64,000 nucleotides of DNA from Prorocentrum cordatum (Eukaryota; Sar; Dinophyceae; Prorocentrales; Prorocentraceae). Position numbers and translations under genes: made by a program. The stretch is taken from the NCBI GenBank assembly GCA_963575745.1, contig CAUYUJ010014194.1:305001-369000 (forward strand), given 5' to 3'. Below the pieces are notes generated by a model. The model was given only the letters and a program-made list of their open reading frames with translations, had not been told where the DNA came from and ran no database searches. Of the stretch, positions 1-10,884 are shown piece after piece. Each line of letters opens with the position of its first letter. Positions within the stretch are counted from its first letter, which is position 1.

Positions 1-123
1 TGGGCGCTTCTCGGGGGCCGAGTGCAGGCAGCGAGATGTTCGTCAGCATGTTGGTGTTGAATCGCCTTTGCACCCTTGCTCCCTCCCTCGGGCCAGCTCC
101 GTAACCAGCCCCGCTGCCCGCAG

Positions 124-294
124 GGGTCTGCGACCAACTTGACGGGCTACCTCGACGCGCAGTTGGGGGCGATCAACACCGCCCTCGAGAAGGTGTCCGC
201 GGCCCTGCTGCCCCTGCAGCGGATGCGCGCGAGCAAGTACCAGCCAATTGTTAAACCCAAGGCGAAGGGCAAGGCGAAGGCCCCGAAGGCCTAG
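124..294 (+). CDS. possible 3'-terminal exon of an unidentified gene
   Basis: The frame from 124 encodes about 56 residues starting GSATNLTGYLDAQLG and ends at a TAG at 292-294. The tail is basic and alternates Lys/Ala (KAKGKAKAPKA), as in nuclear or nucleic-acid-binding proteins. A pyrimidine-rich stretch ending in CCCGCAG lies directly before codon 124, so a splice acceptor at 122-123 would open this exon on a codon boundary. The middle could form an amphipathic helix (LDAQLGAINTALEKVSAALLPLQ). I do not recognise the family. The upstream part of any gene would lie outside the window. A chance reading frame in GC-rich DNA remains possible. Confidence 0.3.
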   Translation, partial: GSATNLTGYLDAQLGAINTALEKVSAALLPLQRMRASKYQPIVKPKAKGKAKAPKA

Positions 295-312
295 GCAGCG
301 CCGCAGCCCGAT

Positions 313-507
313 CTTGAGTATCACTTAACCGATCCCCATCCCCACCAGCGCGGGCTGGGTCCCACTGGCAGATGTATCCCCCAAAGTGGGGATATAGGCT
401 GCTCTCTTCGGGTTTCAATGGGTATATCCCCAACTGGGGCAGTGAGATGGTGGGATTCGGGATGGGGATGAGGATGAAGATGGGGATCGGTTCAACGATA
501 CTGAGAG
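313..507. repeat. small fold-back (MITE-like) element
   Basis: The arms 313-340 and 479-507 are inverted copies of each other. The core AACCGATCCCCATC (327-340) is perfectly mirrored at 479-492, and the similarity extends outward for about 29 bp with a few differences. The ~140-bp interior has further short inverted matches around 374-390 and 420-436. I see no coding capacity and no clear target duplication. Confidence 0.5.
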
Positions 508-3270
508 CTTGCCCCGCCCGCCGCATCGGCCCTGCATGCGACAAGCAAGCAATGCGGCGACGGGTTGGCCTCTCGGTTTCCGCGCAGCTAGAAGGTTAAT
601 ATTCCTTCGTTCGACTGGATTCGGCGCTTGCGCGTCGCAGGAAGGGGCTTCGTGGTAAAGCATGGGCCGTGCGACGCTGTCGGTTCACCATGCGTGGCGG
701 TGCGATGGATGCCAGATCTCTGTGCACCAAAATCGAGTCAAGTAAGAAGCACCGAAGCACGGGGGTATATCCACTCCGCTCATTGGCTCTCTTCTGACCT
801 TCCAGAGCGTGAATCATGTTTTCCAGCACTGCACGCTTTTCGGTGCTGCTTGCGCGCCTTGATTTGGATGTCGATTCAAAGGTCCTGTTGATATACCTAG
901 GTGGTGGAGGTCCGAATCGCCCCCCCTCCCACCCCGCTGAAGATGGTCCAGACCCAGACCCCGCCTATCCCATTAACCCATCTTACCTCTCCTCGCTCCA
1001 CCATCCCAACATTCTCCCCCCCGCCCTCCCTGAGGTCAACACATCCAAGGGTCAAGGCACGAGCGTCCGGCTTCCCCCGCGCCTGGCTCGCTGCTAAGCT
1101 ATACCATCAGGATGCAAACATCGTTCTGCCTAACGATAAGCAGCTCTGGCCATAACCAAACATGATGTTCCTGCTGATGTGTTCCTGTAACGTCACCTCC
1201 CTTCGCGTTCGGTCCTATCACTGGGGGCATCTCACATAGGGTAAGAGTAGATGGGGTTGGAGGGTCGCGCCGCATCCTCGAAGCATTGCCGATGCATCGT
1301 CGATGCATCGGCTAGGTCGGCGTGGAGAACATCGCGCCCCATGCCGACCAGCATCGCTGATGCGTAGTATCTCTCTCTATATATATATATGTACTATATG
1401 CAGCGCTCCTCCCACCCCCTCTGGTCGGTGCTCCATGTTGGAAGCCTTGCATCCCCCTCCTGCCTTCTCAGCCCGCCCTATCACTCTCTCTGTTCGTATC
1501 AGCCGCGGCTCTAGCATGAGGGCAGCGCGGGCTCGCCTGAGCGGCGCCGACGACCTCGCCGATGGCGGCGCCGAGGCGCAGCTGCCCGAGGGCGAGGCGC
1601 AGCCCTGCAGGGGCTCCGGTTCTGGGCCGAGACAGCGGCGGGCAACGACGAAGTTCGTTGCGGCTGGGAGGGCGGTGCTGAGGGCGACCCAGACCCAGTC
1701 CGCCCAGGAGCGGACGAAGTGGCTCGGGGCACGCGAACAATTCACCTCCACCGACACTGGGCAGGCACATCGTGGGTCCAGGATTGGCGCGGGCTCTCCA
1801 TGGCATGCCTGGAGGGCCGATGTGCAAATCCTCGGCGTGCGATGGGCCTGGTCAGGATCGGCGGAAGTGGAGCGTTCGCGCGCCCATGAGACTGCATAGC
1901 ACCCACGAGCCTGGCAGCCCACAAGATCAGCTAAACGGCAGGCTTCCGCCCATAGCCTTTGGGGGGAGGATACTTCCGAGATCCCAGACTGTTCTGAGGG
2001 GACTTCCGAGATCCCAAACTTCCGAGATTCCAGATCCCAAGTCCGAGATCTCAGATTCCATGATCTTTTCCCCTCATCGATCCTTCTAAACTCACTCCCT
2101 CTCAGTACGAATACCACCTCCTCCCCCTCCTCAGGGCAAAGCAACACTTCCTTCCCGCGCGTCGAGCGCCCCCGCAATCGGGGGCGGTCTGATTTAGATT
2201 CTGCGTGGGCAAGTGGGGCGGGTGGTCAGTGGACCGCGAACGACCTCGTGAAGCTGGCTGACCTCATACAGGAGTCCTCGGGCAAGGGCTTGGAGGCTCT
2301 CACGGTCGGTGCGGGCAAGCGTGGAAATAATCATTCTCGAAATGTTCAGCGACCCTAGGTGTTCAGTCGTTGAGCGAGTTCATCTATGCAGCCAAGATCG
2401 CATTGCACAATGAGGGCGACAATGTTGATAGTTTGGTGGGGTTTCCGATGCGCCTACCTCATGAAATCATATACCACGCAGGGTGTGATTCCCCATAAGA
2501 TTTAGATATGAATTCTGTGGGCCCGCGGGACTACGTGACCAGGCAATACATGTCCCACCCAATCGTTCAGCAGCACGGCAGTGGGCGGGTGCTACCATTA
2601 GGCATTTACACAGGCAAGCTCGCCGTCGGAAAGACCGACAATGTTGTGAGGTGCCACGTCGTTTCAAACACAGTGGCGCGTTTCTGCTGAATCCCTGCCT
2701 TAACTTAAAGTGGGTTCAGCATGTTCCATCCTTCTTTCCATCCCCCCTTCTGTAAGCCCCATCCCCTAATAATCGTACCATCGCCCTCCATCTCGCTCAA
2801 TCCTTGAGCCCTCCAGCCATCCATGGCCCCCCCCCCACTTGCCCTGTCTGGAGGTGCAGCTTCGGGCCCACGTTCCGAAGGCATCGTTGCACTCTGTGGG
2901 TTGTGCTGGGATCGGCCCCGTGCAAGTGCGGGTGCAACGGGCGCTGCGCTCTAGACGCGCTGCAATGCATCACGAATTGGTCTCTCAACTGGTTGCAGAA
3001 GGGTGAGGTACCGCAGTGCAGGCAGCCGAGGGCGAAGCCATTTTTTTGCCAGCGCCCCCACCATCCCCCTATAATACGTTCCATATCGTATGTTCCCCTT
3101 TCTTTCGAAATGTTCCATGTCCTTCCATCCTTCGACTCGCTCGCCCCTCTCAACTGTAGCTCTTGCTCTGTAGTCGCGTATTCCTCTTATCTTTCCTCGA
3201 CCTCCTTCTTCCTTTTCGCCATCCATCATGTTCTGTTCTCTCCCTCCCTCTCGCTCTCACGCTCTGTCTA
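508..3270. other. no supportable gene
   Basis: Reading frames here overlap on both strands and match nothing I recognise. Visible structure is limited to a 25-bp palindrome (1288-1312), a short TA repeat (1379-1390), and a cluster of short direct repeats of CTTCCGAGATCCCA-like words at 1972-2065. The stretch 2690-3270 is pyrimidine-rich on the + strand. Confidence 0.5.
1972..2065. repeat. short direct repeats, CTTCCGAGATCCCA-like
   Basis: The word TTCCGAGAT(C/T)CCA or a close variant recurs at least four times in under 100 bp, spaced irregularly. It looks like a decayed minisatellite. Confidence 0.5.
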
Positions 3271-3278
3271 TCTCGTTT

Positions 3279-3280
<2 letters not shown>

Positions 3281-3340
<60 letters not shown>

Positions 3341-3351
3341 GCTCTCTCTTT
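3281..3351. repeat. (TC)n microsatellite
   Basis: An almost pure CT dinucleotide tract of about 70 nt, continuing as a looser pyrimidine tract to about 3365. A short TA/TG-rich stretch follows at 3483-3505 and ATAC/ATGC-rich sequence at 3608-3650. Confidence 0.9.
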
Positions 3352-4442
3352 CTCGTTTTTGTCTCCTCGAGCCTTCGCTCGTACTCCCCATTGCGGTTTG
3401 TAATATCTATGTCTGCTGGCATATCCCGTTTTCCTTCTCTCTCGCCCTCTCTCCATCTTCATGCTTCTTCTCCGGAACATGTGTGTATATATATATATAT
3501 GTATATGCATCCCCCTCGTTCTCCCCCACTCGCTCCCCTCATCCTCTATCGCCCCCTCCCCTTCTCCCCCTCTGTGGCATGGCCTTGAAGCTTGCCGTTT
3601 CCGTACTGTATACATGTATACATATATTCATACACATGCATGTACACAGTCTGTAGATATGTTGGTATACACGTATCGAGGCATGTCCCTCTCAATGCCA
3701 GCCTGCCCCCCGCGCCGCCCATCCCCTCGCCCCCTGGTTCGCCCAGGCGTCTGTGGCCTCTGAGTCAGACAGGGCGAAGGGCGAGGGGCGGGGGCTGGTG
3801 AGGGGGGCAGAGGGGGGAGGTGAGAGGGCTTCCACGAAGGCACGACGGGGCGCCTTTTGACGCCAACGATGTCCTCCGCCGCAGGATTGCAGGCCTGCGG
3901 CTACAGCGCATTGGGGCTGTGGTCGAGTACAGGGGCGACCTTCCTGAAAGACATGCTGCAGCTGCTTTTGAGAATCACGCTGGAGGTTGCATGCGTTGCG
4001 CGCGCCGTCCTTCTGACTACCACAAGTCCTATGGGGAATGCACGGCCCAGTCGCTGCCATTCCCGAATCGGGCCAATCGGGGGGAGGGCCGGAGGGCGGG
4101 GCATCGGGGGGATAAGGCTAACGGGCGGAACCGCCTGGAGGCATGATGGGGCGGCGGCGGGCGGAGGGGATCGGCATCGCGCAACGCGTGCGCTGAGGAC
4201 GCACGAGTCTTATGTCCAAGAACTTTGGGATCATTTAGTGCGCGTGCCTCTCGCATCGCCAGCCGAACGGGATCGGTTGCGCAGTGCCCTCGTGTTCAAA
4301 CACGGTGAAAAGAAGTCTGGATGGGGGCGAGTTGCGCATGGCCTAAAGGTAGGCCATGGAGATTGAAGGCGCGGGATAAACTTGTGATGGGAGGGCCGAT
4401 CTTCTCGATCAGGGATCTCGACGCAGTTTCAACGCCATGCGA

Positions 4443-4444
<2 letters not shown>

Positions 4445-4536
<92 letters not shown>
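4445..4536. repeat. 92-nt uninterrupted poly-T
   Basis: Ninety-two consecutive T residues, with no interruption, inside the decayed gene-family copy. The reverse complement would be a long poly-A. It may be the tail of a small retroposed insertion on the - strand, or slippage expansion. Confidence 0.95.
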
Positions 4537-5117
4537 CTCTCCCGCGTGCGCGCGGACGCGGCCCTCGACTCTGTCAGCCCGGCGTTTAATGTCGTGTGGC
4601 TCCACCGGACTGGCATCGACCATTTCGCGATCGAGGGGTTCGTTGATTGTGTTCTCCACGCTATCGATCTCGGCGTGGTTCAGAAATGCAACGGTTGAGT
4701 CGTAGTCAATGCTCTTTTATCAGATGTGTTCCAAGCCCGTGGTGAGACCATTGCTGCTAAGGTTGCGATGGGGCTTCGCAAACTTCGCAAACGGGCTTAA
4801 TAATACTACAAGCGGCGGACAGCCGCTGATTCACATCGGCCATTGACCAGAATTAAGAAACTATCAGTGCGCATGCTTGGCAAGTTCCGTGATCCGACTC
4901 TTAAGTTGAAGGGCGGCGAGGGCCGCGACTTCCTCGGTTTCTGCGCTGAATTGGCGAATGAGTTCTCGCCCGCGCTGGGCGAGCGTGGCCGCTTGTTGGC
5001 GGCAGCTGGCCAGTCATTGCAGTCTTTCGTGGAGTTGTTGAGGATGGAGCAACGCGATCTCGCCCCAGAGGTCCCTCCGGGTTAAAACGCTAAAAACTGG
5101 AGAAGGGAGGAAAGCAA

Positions 5118-5232
5118 AGGAGGGAAAAGGGGAGCGAAGATGAGGAGGATGAGGAGGAGGAGGAGGAGGTGGATGAGGAGGAGGAGGAGGAGGGAGGGAG
5201 GAGGAGGAGGAGGAAACGACGAGGAGGAAGAG
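5118..5232. repeat. (GAG)n microsatellite
   Basis: GAG/GGA triplets with minor interruptions. It separates the 4540-5085 and 5390-5640 blocks of the decayed gene-family copy, so it has expanded either in a former intron or within the pseudogene. Confidence 0.85.
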
Positions 5233-5746
5233 GCAGAGGATGGGGGGGAGGAGGGTGGAAGACAAACTCACACGTGGAGGGACCGTGCTCCATAAGTGCG
5301 CTGGCCAGCCAACCCTCACAATTTTGACTCAAGGTACGGGGGGAGGGAAGCGTGCCATTTGCGCGCTGATCGTCTGAAGGTGCGGTCCCAATTGATGTCC
5401 CACGCAGTGCGCTTCAGCACGCGCTTCAAGCTCGCAGGTGGCAAGATGGTATACAAAAACCATGGTATGATGCATCTGGCACATGGAATGTCATTGCATG
5501 GAAATGCTGCGTACTATAGCACGTACCAGGACGAATCAGAAAATGGATAAGCCGCTGAGATGGCGAGGGCCGCTCACATGGCGAATATGGCTTTCACGAT
5601 ATTGCAGCGGAGCGTTGTTACAGAGACGCACCTGCGATAGATCTGTTGGTTGTCGGCACTGGTCCGACCAGATGTGGAAAACATGATGCATTCCATTGCA
5701 TGCGTGTATGCGTGTGTCTGGTAGCCCCGATGCTGGAGAGGCTCCC

Positions 5747-5830
5747 ATAAGAGGCCCCCAAGAGGCCCCCAAGAGGCCCCCAAGAGAGCCCCAAAAGGAC
5801 CAAAGGCCTCCAAGAGATCCCAAGAGTGCC
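5747..5830. repeat. short tandem repeat, AAGAGGCCCCC-like
   Basis: An 11-bp unit (AAGAGGCCCCC) is repeated three to four times and then degenerates into related CCCCAA/GGCCTCC words up to about 5830. Confidence 0.75.
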
Positions 5831-5884
5831 CCGAAGACCGACCTCGACGGTCCAATGTTAGACACAGGCCTAAGGCATACAACC

Positions 5885-6125
5885 AACACCTAGAAATAGC
5901 ACATGTGGAAATTACTTACAAATAGGTGCCACTCCAAAGAGCTAAAAATAAGTCTTTGCACCTAAAAGTAAGCAATGCAAGCGCGATTCGGTACTTAAAA
6001 CAAGCTGCCATCAATAGGTCTCGACCCACAAGGAATAAGTGCGTGATATAAGTATTTATGTTTGTACCTATCTAAAATAACTCCAAACCTAACAAAAAAA
6101 CAATGTCTTGAACATTAATAGCTTG
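5885..6125. other. AT-rich island, no gene
   Basis: About 240 bp with many A-runs and clearly lower GC than both flanks. It sits directly before a very GC-rich stretch. No coding frame or terminal repeat was recognised. Confidence 0.6.
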
Positions 6126-7370
6126 CACACTATTTTTAAGCAGCGGAGGAAGCTCAGGGTGGCCAGCCCACGCAGGCCCGCAGGCCGAGCCATCCGCCCT
6201 GCCCCCCCTGGGAACCACCCTGGCGGGCCACCGCGCCTTCCGCACGGTCCACATGTCCGCCGCTCGCCAGATACGGGCCGCAGCTGCGCCTCACGCGCGC
6301 GCCGATCGCTGCTCCTGGCCGGCCGGCCTATTCAGCTCACCCGGCGCCCCTGGCCAGGCCACCCGCGGCCAGGACCCCGATCCACCATGCTCCCGACGAC
6401 GACGCCAGGGCTGCTTCAGGGTGCTCAGGGGGGTTTGCCTATGCAGCGGCCGGCGCTGCCTTTGGAGCCGCCTCAGACGAGGACTGCGTCTCCGCACCTT
6501 GCCAGGGCCCGAGCTCTCACTCCGACGTCGCCCTCAGCGCCGCTCCTCCTCGGCGCTGGCGCCCCCGCGATGCCGTCGCGTCGGCCCCCCACCGGGCGAC
6601 GTCGTCTCGTCTCCAGAGCGAACGGGCCCGCGACGCTGCGCCGTCGGTCGTTGAGCAGGGTGCTCTTCGCTGCGACGGGCCGCGCGACCCCTGGGCGCGC
6701 TGGAGGCCTCGCGTCTGTATTCGTAGTTTCCCCGCTCCGCCGGCTGCCCGTCCCTCGGCGGCGCGCCCGCGGGCTGGGATTGCTACCCTGCGTCGCTCCC
6801 CGCTGGCGTTCCGTCTCGCTGCGCTCGGTCGCGCGCTCATTTCTCGCCCGCGTGTCCGGTTTGTCCTGGCCGCCAGCGCTCGCCTGGCGCTCCCGCGCTT
6901 CCGCCCCTCTGCCGCCAGCTACTGCCTGGCGCCCTCGCTCCTTCCGCCCCGCCTCGGGCGCGGCTCCGACCGCCCCGCGCCCGCCCAACTCTGGCGCGCC
7001 CCTTGCTGCCTCACTGCCCCCCACGCCGCCTGCTCTCGGCGCGGCCTCGGTCGCCATTCGCCCGCCTAACTCTGGCGCGGCCCTCCGCCCGCCGACTTTC
7101 TGGGCGCGGCCTCGGTCGCCCCCGCCCGCCTGACTTTGGCTTGGCCTCGCTCCCCGCCGCTCCGCCGCCCTGCTGGCTCGCCCTGCGCCTGTCCCCGCTG
7201 CCCCGCCCGCGCCCCGGCGCCCTCCTCCTGCGGCCCGCCGCCGCCTGGCTCGCCGCCGCCCGCGGCTGCCCCGTGAGGGGCCACCTTTTCCCTGCCTTTT
7301 CTTCTGACGCGTGCGCGCCGGCGGCCTTTCATTGACGCCGCGGCGGTGCACCTGGCCGCGACGACCGAAA
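6126..7370. other. very GC-rich stretch, no supportable gene
   Basis: Long frames are open on both strands at once (341 codons on +, 306 on -), each dominated by Arg, Ala, Pro and Gly. This is expected of stop-poor GC-rich DNA and not of a real gene. No domain was recognised. Confidence 0.6.
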
Positions 7371-7374
7371 AGTG

Positions 7375-7550
7375 TGATTGTGTGTGTGTGCATGTGTTTG
7401 TGTGTGTGTGTGTTTGTGTGTGTGTGTTTGTGTGTGTGTGTGTTTGTGTTTGTGTGTGTTTATGTTTGTGTGTGTGGTTGTGTTTGTGTTTGTGTTTGTG
7501 TTTGTGTTTGTGTTTGTGTTTGTGTGTGTGGGTCTGTGTGCGCGTGTGTG
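7375..7550. repeat. (GT)n / (GTTT)n microsatellite
   Basis: TG dinucleotides with interspersed TTTG words, about 175 bp long, changing to TTTGTG units at 7480-7525. Confidence 0.9.
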
Positions 7551-8129
7551 ATTATGCGAGCACCGCTCTCTACATACATGTCACGTAAAAACAGCTGACA
7601 CCATATGTTTCGCAATCCCAATTCGATTGGTCGATCGAGAGGGAACGCTCAATCATAATAGTAGCGCTAACATACATAATTTGCGGTGTAAATTCATCTG
7701 CCCGTCGATTGAGTAACCTACGTTTTGTCCTGATCGAACTGCCATGTGAGTGTCCACCATGCTAAATCGCTTGGGCATGACGCCGATCCAAACAACGTAA
7801 TCATGGTCGGGTAGCGGCCGACGTATTTATAGTAGAGGTGTGGCGCGATACGCTGGCACCACTGCAAGATCGTGAAGCCTGTGTACGTTTTTCCCCAACC
7901 CTCCTGTGTTGGGTTCTTGGCTTGGCAAGAGCGTTGTGGTCGGGTCTCCTCCTTCCCCCCTCCTGCCTCCTGCCTCCTACTTCCTGCCTCCTGTTTCCTC
8001 GTCGTTCTCTTCCTCCTCTCTTCTCTCCTTCGCCCTGCTTACGCCGCCCGGCCCTTTCGTGCGGGGCTCTCCCTGTCGCCACTTTCGTGGGCTCCTGGGA
8101 GGTCCAACGAAGTCAGTAGTCACGCACAC
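7551..8129. other. no supportable gene
   Basis: Moderately AT-rich to about 7800, then pyrimidine-rich (7930-8040) leading into the 102-bp minisatellite. No frame here stands on its own. Confidence 0.5.
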
Positions 8130-9575
8130 CAAGTCGAGACCTCGCATTTCCCTGCGTGGCTGCGAATTGCACAATTGTCGCAACTGTCGTAGGCTCCTGG
8201 GAAGTCGCGCGGAGTGTAGTTGTACGGGGGTCCAGTTCGGACCTCGCGGCTCCCTGCGTGGCTGCGAGATGCGCAAGTGTTTCTACTTTCGTGGGTTCTT
8301 GAGAGGTCCAGCGGAGTGGATTGGTACGCGAACTCAGTTGGGACCTCGCGGCTCCCTGCGTGGTAGCGAAGTGCGCAATTGTCACCACTTTCGTGGGCTC
8401 CTGGGAGGTCCAGCGGAGTGGAGTGGTACGCGGACCCAGTTGGGACGTCGCGGCTCTCTGCGTGGCTGCGAATTGCGCAATTGTCGCCTCTTTCGTGGGC
8501 TCTTGGGAGGTCCAGCGGAGTGGAGTGGTTCGCAGACCCAGTTGGGACGTCGCGGCTTCCTTCGTGGTTGCGAATTGCGCAATTGTCGCCATTTTCGCGG
8601 GCTCTTGGGAGGTCGCGCGGAGTGGAGTGGTACGCGGACCCAGTTGGGACCCCGGGGTTCCCTGCGCGGCTGCGAAGTGCACAACCGTCGCCACTTGGGT
8701 TGGCTCCTGGGGGGTCCAGCAGAGTGGAGTGGTTCGCAGATCCAGTTGGGACCTCGCGGCTCCCTGCGTGGCCGCGAATTGTACAATTGTCGCCATTTTG
8801 GTGGGCTCCTGGGAGGTCCAGCGGAGTGGAGTGGTTCGCGGACCCTGTGTTGGGACCTCGCGGCTCCCTGCGTTGCTGCGAGATGCGCAGATGCTGTCAT
8901 TTTCGTGGGTTCCTGGGAGGTCCAGCGGAGTGGAGTGGTACGCGGACTTAGTTGGGACCTCGCGGCTCCCTGCGTGGTTGCGAATTGCGCAATTGTCGCC
9001 GCATTCGTGGGCTCCTGGGAGGTCGCGCGGAGTGGAGTGGTACGCGGACCCAGTTGGGACCTCGCGGCTTCCTGCGTGGCTGCGAATTGCGCAATTGTCG
9101 CTTCTTTCGTGGCTTCTGGGAGGTCGCGCGGAGTCGAGTTGTACGCAGACCCAGTTGAAAATTCACGGCTCTTTGGGGGTTTGCGGAGTGCGCAATTGTC
9201 GCTACTTTCGTGGGTTCCTGAGAGGTCCAGCGGAGTGGATTGGTACGCGGACTTAGTCGGGTCCTCGCGACTCCCTGCGTGGTTGCGAAGTGCGCAATTG
9301 TCACCACTTTCGTGGGCTCCTGGGATGTCCAGCGGAGTGGAGTGGTACGCGGACCCAGTTGGGACCTCGCGGCTCCCTGCGTGGCTGCGAATTGCGCAAT
9401 TGTCGCTTCTTTCTTGGGTTCCTGGGAGGTCGCGCGGAGTGGAGTGGTTCGCGGACTTAGTTGGGACCTCGAGGCTCCCTGCGTGGCTGCGAGATGCGCA
9501 ATTGTCGCTACTTTCGTGGGTTCCTGAGAGGTCGCGCGGGGTGGAGTTGTACGGGGGTCCAGTTGTGACCTCGCG
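8130..9575. repeat. 102-bp tandem minisatellite, about 14 copies
   Basis: Units contain, in order, TTGGGACCTCGCGGCTCCCT, GCGAATTGCGCAATTGTCGC, TTTCGTGGGCTCCTGGGAGG and CGGAGTGGAGTGGTACGCGG. The GGAC landmark falls at 8341, 8443, 8545, 8647, 8749, 8853, 8955, 9057, 9158, 9260, 9362, 9464 and 9566, so spacing is 102 bp with only two exceptions (104, 101). Because 102 is 34 codons, a frame stays open on + (ending at 9786) and another on -. Units are alike at the DNA level in all frames, so I treat this as a satellite and not a repeat protein. Confidence 0.9.
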
Positions 9576-10884
9576 GCGCTGTCCCGTCACGCAGCCCTCG
9601 GCGCTGTCGCATCGCAGCTCGCAGGGAGCCGCTGCGCCACGCAGCGCATGGCGCTCTTTTTTTGTCCGCGTGGCCTCCCATCCGCCTCGGGCCCGCCATG
9701 CCACCCCGCGCGCTTGCCTCTCGCAGCTCGACGCTCTGTTCTGCTATAGAGCGAGCGCATGGCGCTGTTCTTCCCCGTGTATGTAGCGCTCGGCGCTGCT
9801 GCTGTTGCTGAACATGTATGTCCCTCCTTTACACCCTTCTGTATGCTCATGTGTCCGTCTCTATATTGCTTATTCCTGCATGATTTCTTGCATACTTATT
9901 GGAGCTCTTGCGCACTGCGGGTCCTTCAACATGTTTATTTGTAGCGGTCCCATACATCTGTCTCACACATCTGTTTAGAAACGATTTGGCACGTCACCGG
10001 GATATTTTTTTGTGGTGGGGGAGTCGCCCGCCTGGATAGGTGGTCGATGGGCATACCCTCAGTTGAACAGTGATCACAAGCGGAATCACGATTGTGTGAG
10101 GCAGGCTTGGCAGCGTGATGCTGATAACGGGCGTGCAGAAATTCAGCGATCAACAACGCAACCAGTAGATATTCCAACATAGTTACAGACGTCATCGAAT
10201 CCAAAGCTGCTGTCGGCTTGGAATAGTCGAGCAGACGACGGTTTGCTGGAGCACATCGCGCGCTTTACGTATCTTATCTCCTGGGTGGAATGCCAGATTA
10301 GCAGCGGTGGGTTGATAGTCGCGGACGCTTTCTTGTAAGCAAGCATCCAGAGCTCGAGTTATCTTGGTGTGGGTTTGTTGATTGCGTCCAGGGCAAAGGC
10401 AGGCAGTGCAAGAAAGGCGTCAGAGATCCAGGCGACCTTTGAATTACGCCTCGCACGGCAAGAGATGGGACATCGAGAAAACCAGAAGGATGAACATGTA
10501 GCGGAGACTTCACCTGCTGACCAATAGCAAGCGGTCGTCCCAGAGGAGCGGCAAACAGCAACTGTGCTGTTAGGGTACTGGCACATCGGCAGGCAGGCAT
10601 GGAGTCATACCCACCGGGCGCACCAAGGGCGTGAAGGTAGTGAAATTTAGCCATACCGGGGCATGTATTCGAGTGCATCGGGCTTCACGGGCGCAAGGCA
10701 GTGCAAAGGCACGGGGTTCACAGTGACCAGAGCGCTTGGGCGGAAATTCAGACGATGAGGCGTGCGAGTATTGGATGGCGGGCAGGGGTCACCCCCTGCT
10801 CGCTGTGGCTGGAGCTCATTGGCAAACAATTATCCTAGCGACGGGCCCAAGCATATGCAGTTGTGGGCTCCGCGTTGTGGCGCC
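9576..10884. other. no supportable gene
   Basis: Only short frames, overlapping on both strands. Nothing here matches a family I know, and no repeats of note were seen. Confidence 0.45.

Larger units (their letters stand above)
3835..5640 (+). pseudogene. decayed member of an unnamed dinoflagellate repeat-protein family
   Basis: Several frames on the + strand join into one plausible ancestral protein. Around 3840-4020 is HDGAPFDANDVLRRR...GAVVEYRGD...GGCMRC, with a paired-cysteine motif. Around 4540-5085 one frame stays coherent (WLHRTGIDHF...LHAIDLGVVQ...LKLKGGEGRDFLGFCAELA) across in-frame stops near 4696 and 4798. Around 5390-5640 the same frame gives KNHGMMHLAHG...YYSTYQDESENG, again crossing a stop. 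From memory this architecture (GC.RC, L.H..DLGV, K...E.R....F, H...H...Y.TY.DES.NG) recurs in dinoflagellate genomes as a multicopy hypothetical protein; I cannot name it or its function. A 92-nt poly-T and a GAG microsatellite interrupt it. It is clearly non-functional. Confidence 0.5.

Noticed and set aside
6108-7393. Overlapping 341-codon (+) and 306-codon (-) frames
   Set aside because: Both are low in complexity (Arg, Ala, Pro, Gly) and mutually exclusive. GC-rich DNA explains them, and no domain is visible.
8785-8810. GCCATTTTGG resembling the spliced leader
   Set aside because: It is one unit of the 102-bp minisatellite in which the usual CCA(C/T)TTTCGTGGGCTCC differs by a base. The leader's GTAG and CTCAAG are missing.
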